From contig NC_092569.1 of NCBI RefSeq assembly GCF_037975245.1, positions 8,650,001-8,714,000 on the forward strand: a DNA stretch of 64,000 bases, given 5' to 3'. The translations under genes and the position numbers were made by a program. The notes under the pieces were generated by a model. It was not told the origin of the DNA. It saw nothing but the letters and a program-made list of their open reading frames with translations, and did not search any database. Within the stretch, counting starts at the first letter, position 1, and the number at the start of each line of letters is the position of its first letter. Of the stretch, positions 62,705 through 64,000 are shown in pieces. This stretch comes from Apostichopus japonicus (lineage: Eukaryota; Echinodermata; Holothuroidea; Aspidochirotida; Stichopodidae).

Positions 62705-64000
62705 ATAACTTCATTCCTCGAATAAGTACCAGCATCTTAACCATTCGTTGTTGCTTTTATAAGGGGTATTCCATTTGCAATATACTCGAATATTTCGAAT
62801 GACTTGAAGTTGCCCCTTTTTAGATACAGATATTACGTACCTTATTTTATACGGTAGGTTTCACTATGAACTGCTTGTGTCATTATGTATAGTTAGTTGT
62901 AACTTTAATAAATGGGACTGATTAGGACGTTTTGCGGAGAGGGGCCGGGGGAGGGGGGAACCTTACAGAGAGATCTGTAAATACACCTTATAAACGTTCA
63001 CAATAATAAGTATATCCAAATTGTGTTACTGAAATTTGATGGTTTAATTGTATTAAATGTCAGATATAATGCCTAAATTAGATGATCTTGCGGCATCAAT
63101 GATACCCTTGACTATAATATTACTGTATAATTTTGTTCGGAATCTTATGCTTTAGAGGTTTTTAGTTCCCCCATAGGCTACATATGCCCCAACTCTCTCC
63201 CCACACCGTTTCTAGGAATGCCACCTTACCATCGATCGGATATAGTTAATGGCTCCATATATACCAAGTGTTGTCGGGGAAGGGGGGGGGGGTGGTGGAG
63301 GTGTGTGCGGGAGTTGAACAGCTGGTGTCGCCTTGTGGATTACACGAAAGTTTTGTTCTATACCGAGGAGAAACACATTTTCTAATCATGTTGCCATATT
63401 TCTGTGTCAGAGTACGTAGTACTGACGAGGCATATGTTAATGATTTTGCCCCAATGTTTATAGCTGTAGTGTGCGGTATGATTTTCATACACATCTACGT
63501 ATTACACTAATTCAAATCATATATTTACACTTGTCTGGCTCGACTTTTCATTGTTCATTTTGTAGTCATAACTCATTAATAATACACAAAGCGACGAAGA
63601 TATGTACTGCAAAAGGTTCTAGTCTTGTTGACTTGTTGTAAGAGTACATTGTATGCATTCATTATGACTTTACAGTAATTGGTTTAGGTACGGTTCATTT
63701 ACCTTATAACCATAGTTTCAACTGTAGTATGTATTTAATTTTAATCGTATGTTGAATGAGTCATAGTCTTAACGAATTTCGTCTAGTAATATACATAATA
63801 AATCATAGCTGCTGTTTCCTACCAGTGCTTCATACGTTTTCATTAAAACATAAAATATTGATATCATTATTAGATTAATATCATATATATACTTAATTAA
63901 AGGCGAATTCGTTAGAGAAGTTAGAGGAACCAAACGAAATGGGAATATTTTTCTCAAGTGTAATCCTCTTACATTACCTCGTGAGATTATAAAAATACAC
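62705..64000. other. no gene seen
   Basis: AT-rich sequence with G-rich patches near 62941-62958 and 63279-63292. No exon recognised up to the right edge. Confidence 0.4.

Noticed and set aside
63246-63510. Overlapping frames on both strands near the right edge
   Set aside because: Driven by a G-rich tract at one end; no family resemblance or splice evidence.

Overview
This is eukaryotic, metazoan DNA. It is AT-rich, with long introns, GT-AG splice junctions, very abundant micro- and minisatellites, decayed non-LTR retrotransposons and non-autonomous DNA transposons. The only gene that can be reconstructed is a spliced neuropeptide GPCR whose closest resemblance is to the orexin/allatotropin receptor group. 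Together with the repeat profile this suggests a marine invertebrate, possibly an echinoderm or another non-vertebrate deuterostome. That placement is inference. Bacterial concepts (operons, RBS, CRISPR, attachment sites) do not apply.

Layout: (1) Bases 1-275, minus strand, hold a partial coding exon of an unrecognised gene running off the left edge. (2) Bases 4391-13158, minus strand, hold a complete six-coding-exon orexin-like receptor of 398 codons, with phases matching at all five junctions. A 5' UTR intron is likely, with acceptor just upstream of the ATG and a candidate donor at 16403. Intron 1 carries a 3.8 kb array of 105-bp repeats; intron 4 carries a LINE 3' end and a short tandem array that copies the exon-4 splice donor. 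(3) From 13.2 to 64 kb I find no convincing host gene. This part is a repeat landscape: a foldback element at 13.85-14.54 kb; hAT-like elements with 8-bp target duplications at 14.7, 17.7, 43.9 and 61.1 kb, the last with a second one nested inside; and minisatellites of 15, 21, 23, 24, 46 and about 62 bp, a (GAAC)n block and a higher-order AT-rich satellite at 40.5-42.9 kb. LINE remnants lie at 34.6 and 43.1 kb, and long (TA)n runs recur, some inside palindromes.

The strongest structural theme is a family of hAT-like elements that differ in their termini but share an internal GC-rich inverted-repeat core, seen seven times on both strands. The most striking single structure is a perfect 65-bp-arm palindrome inside the outer element at 62.5 kb. 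Most long open frames in the window are by-products of tandem repeats whose period is a multiple of three.
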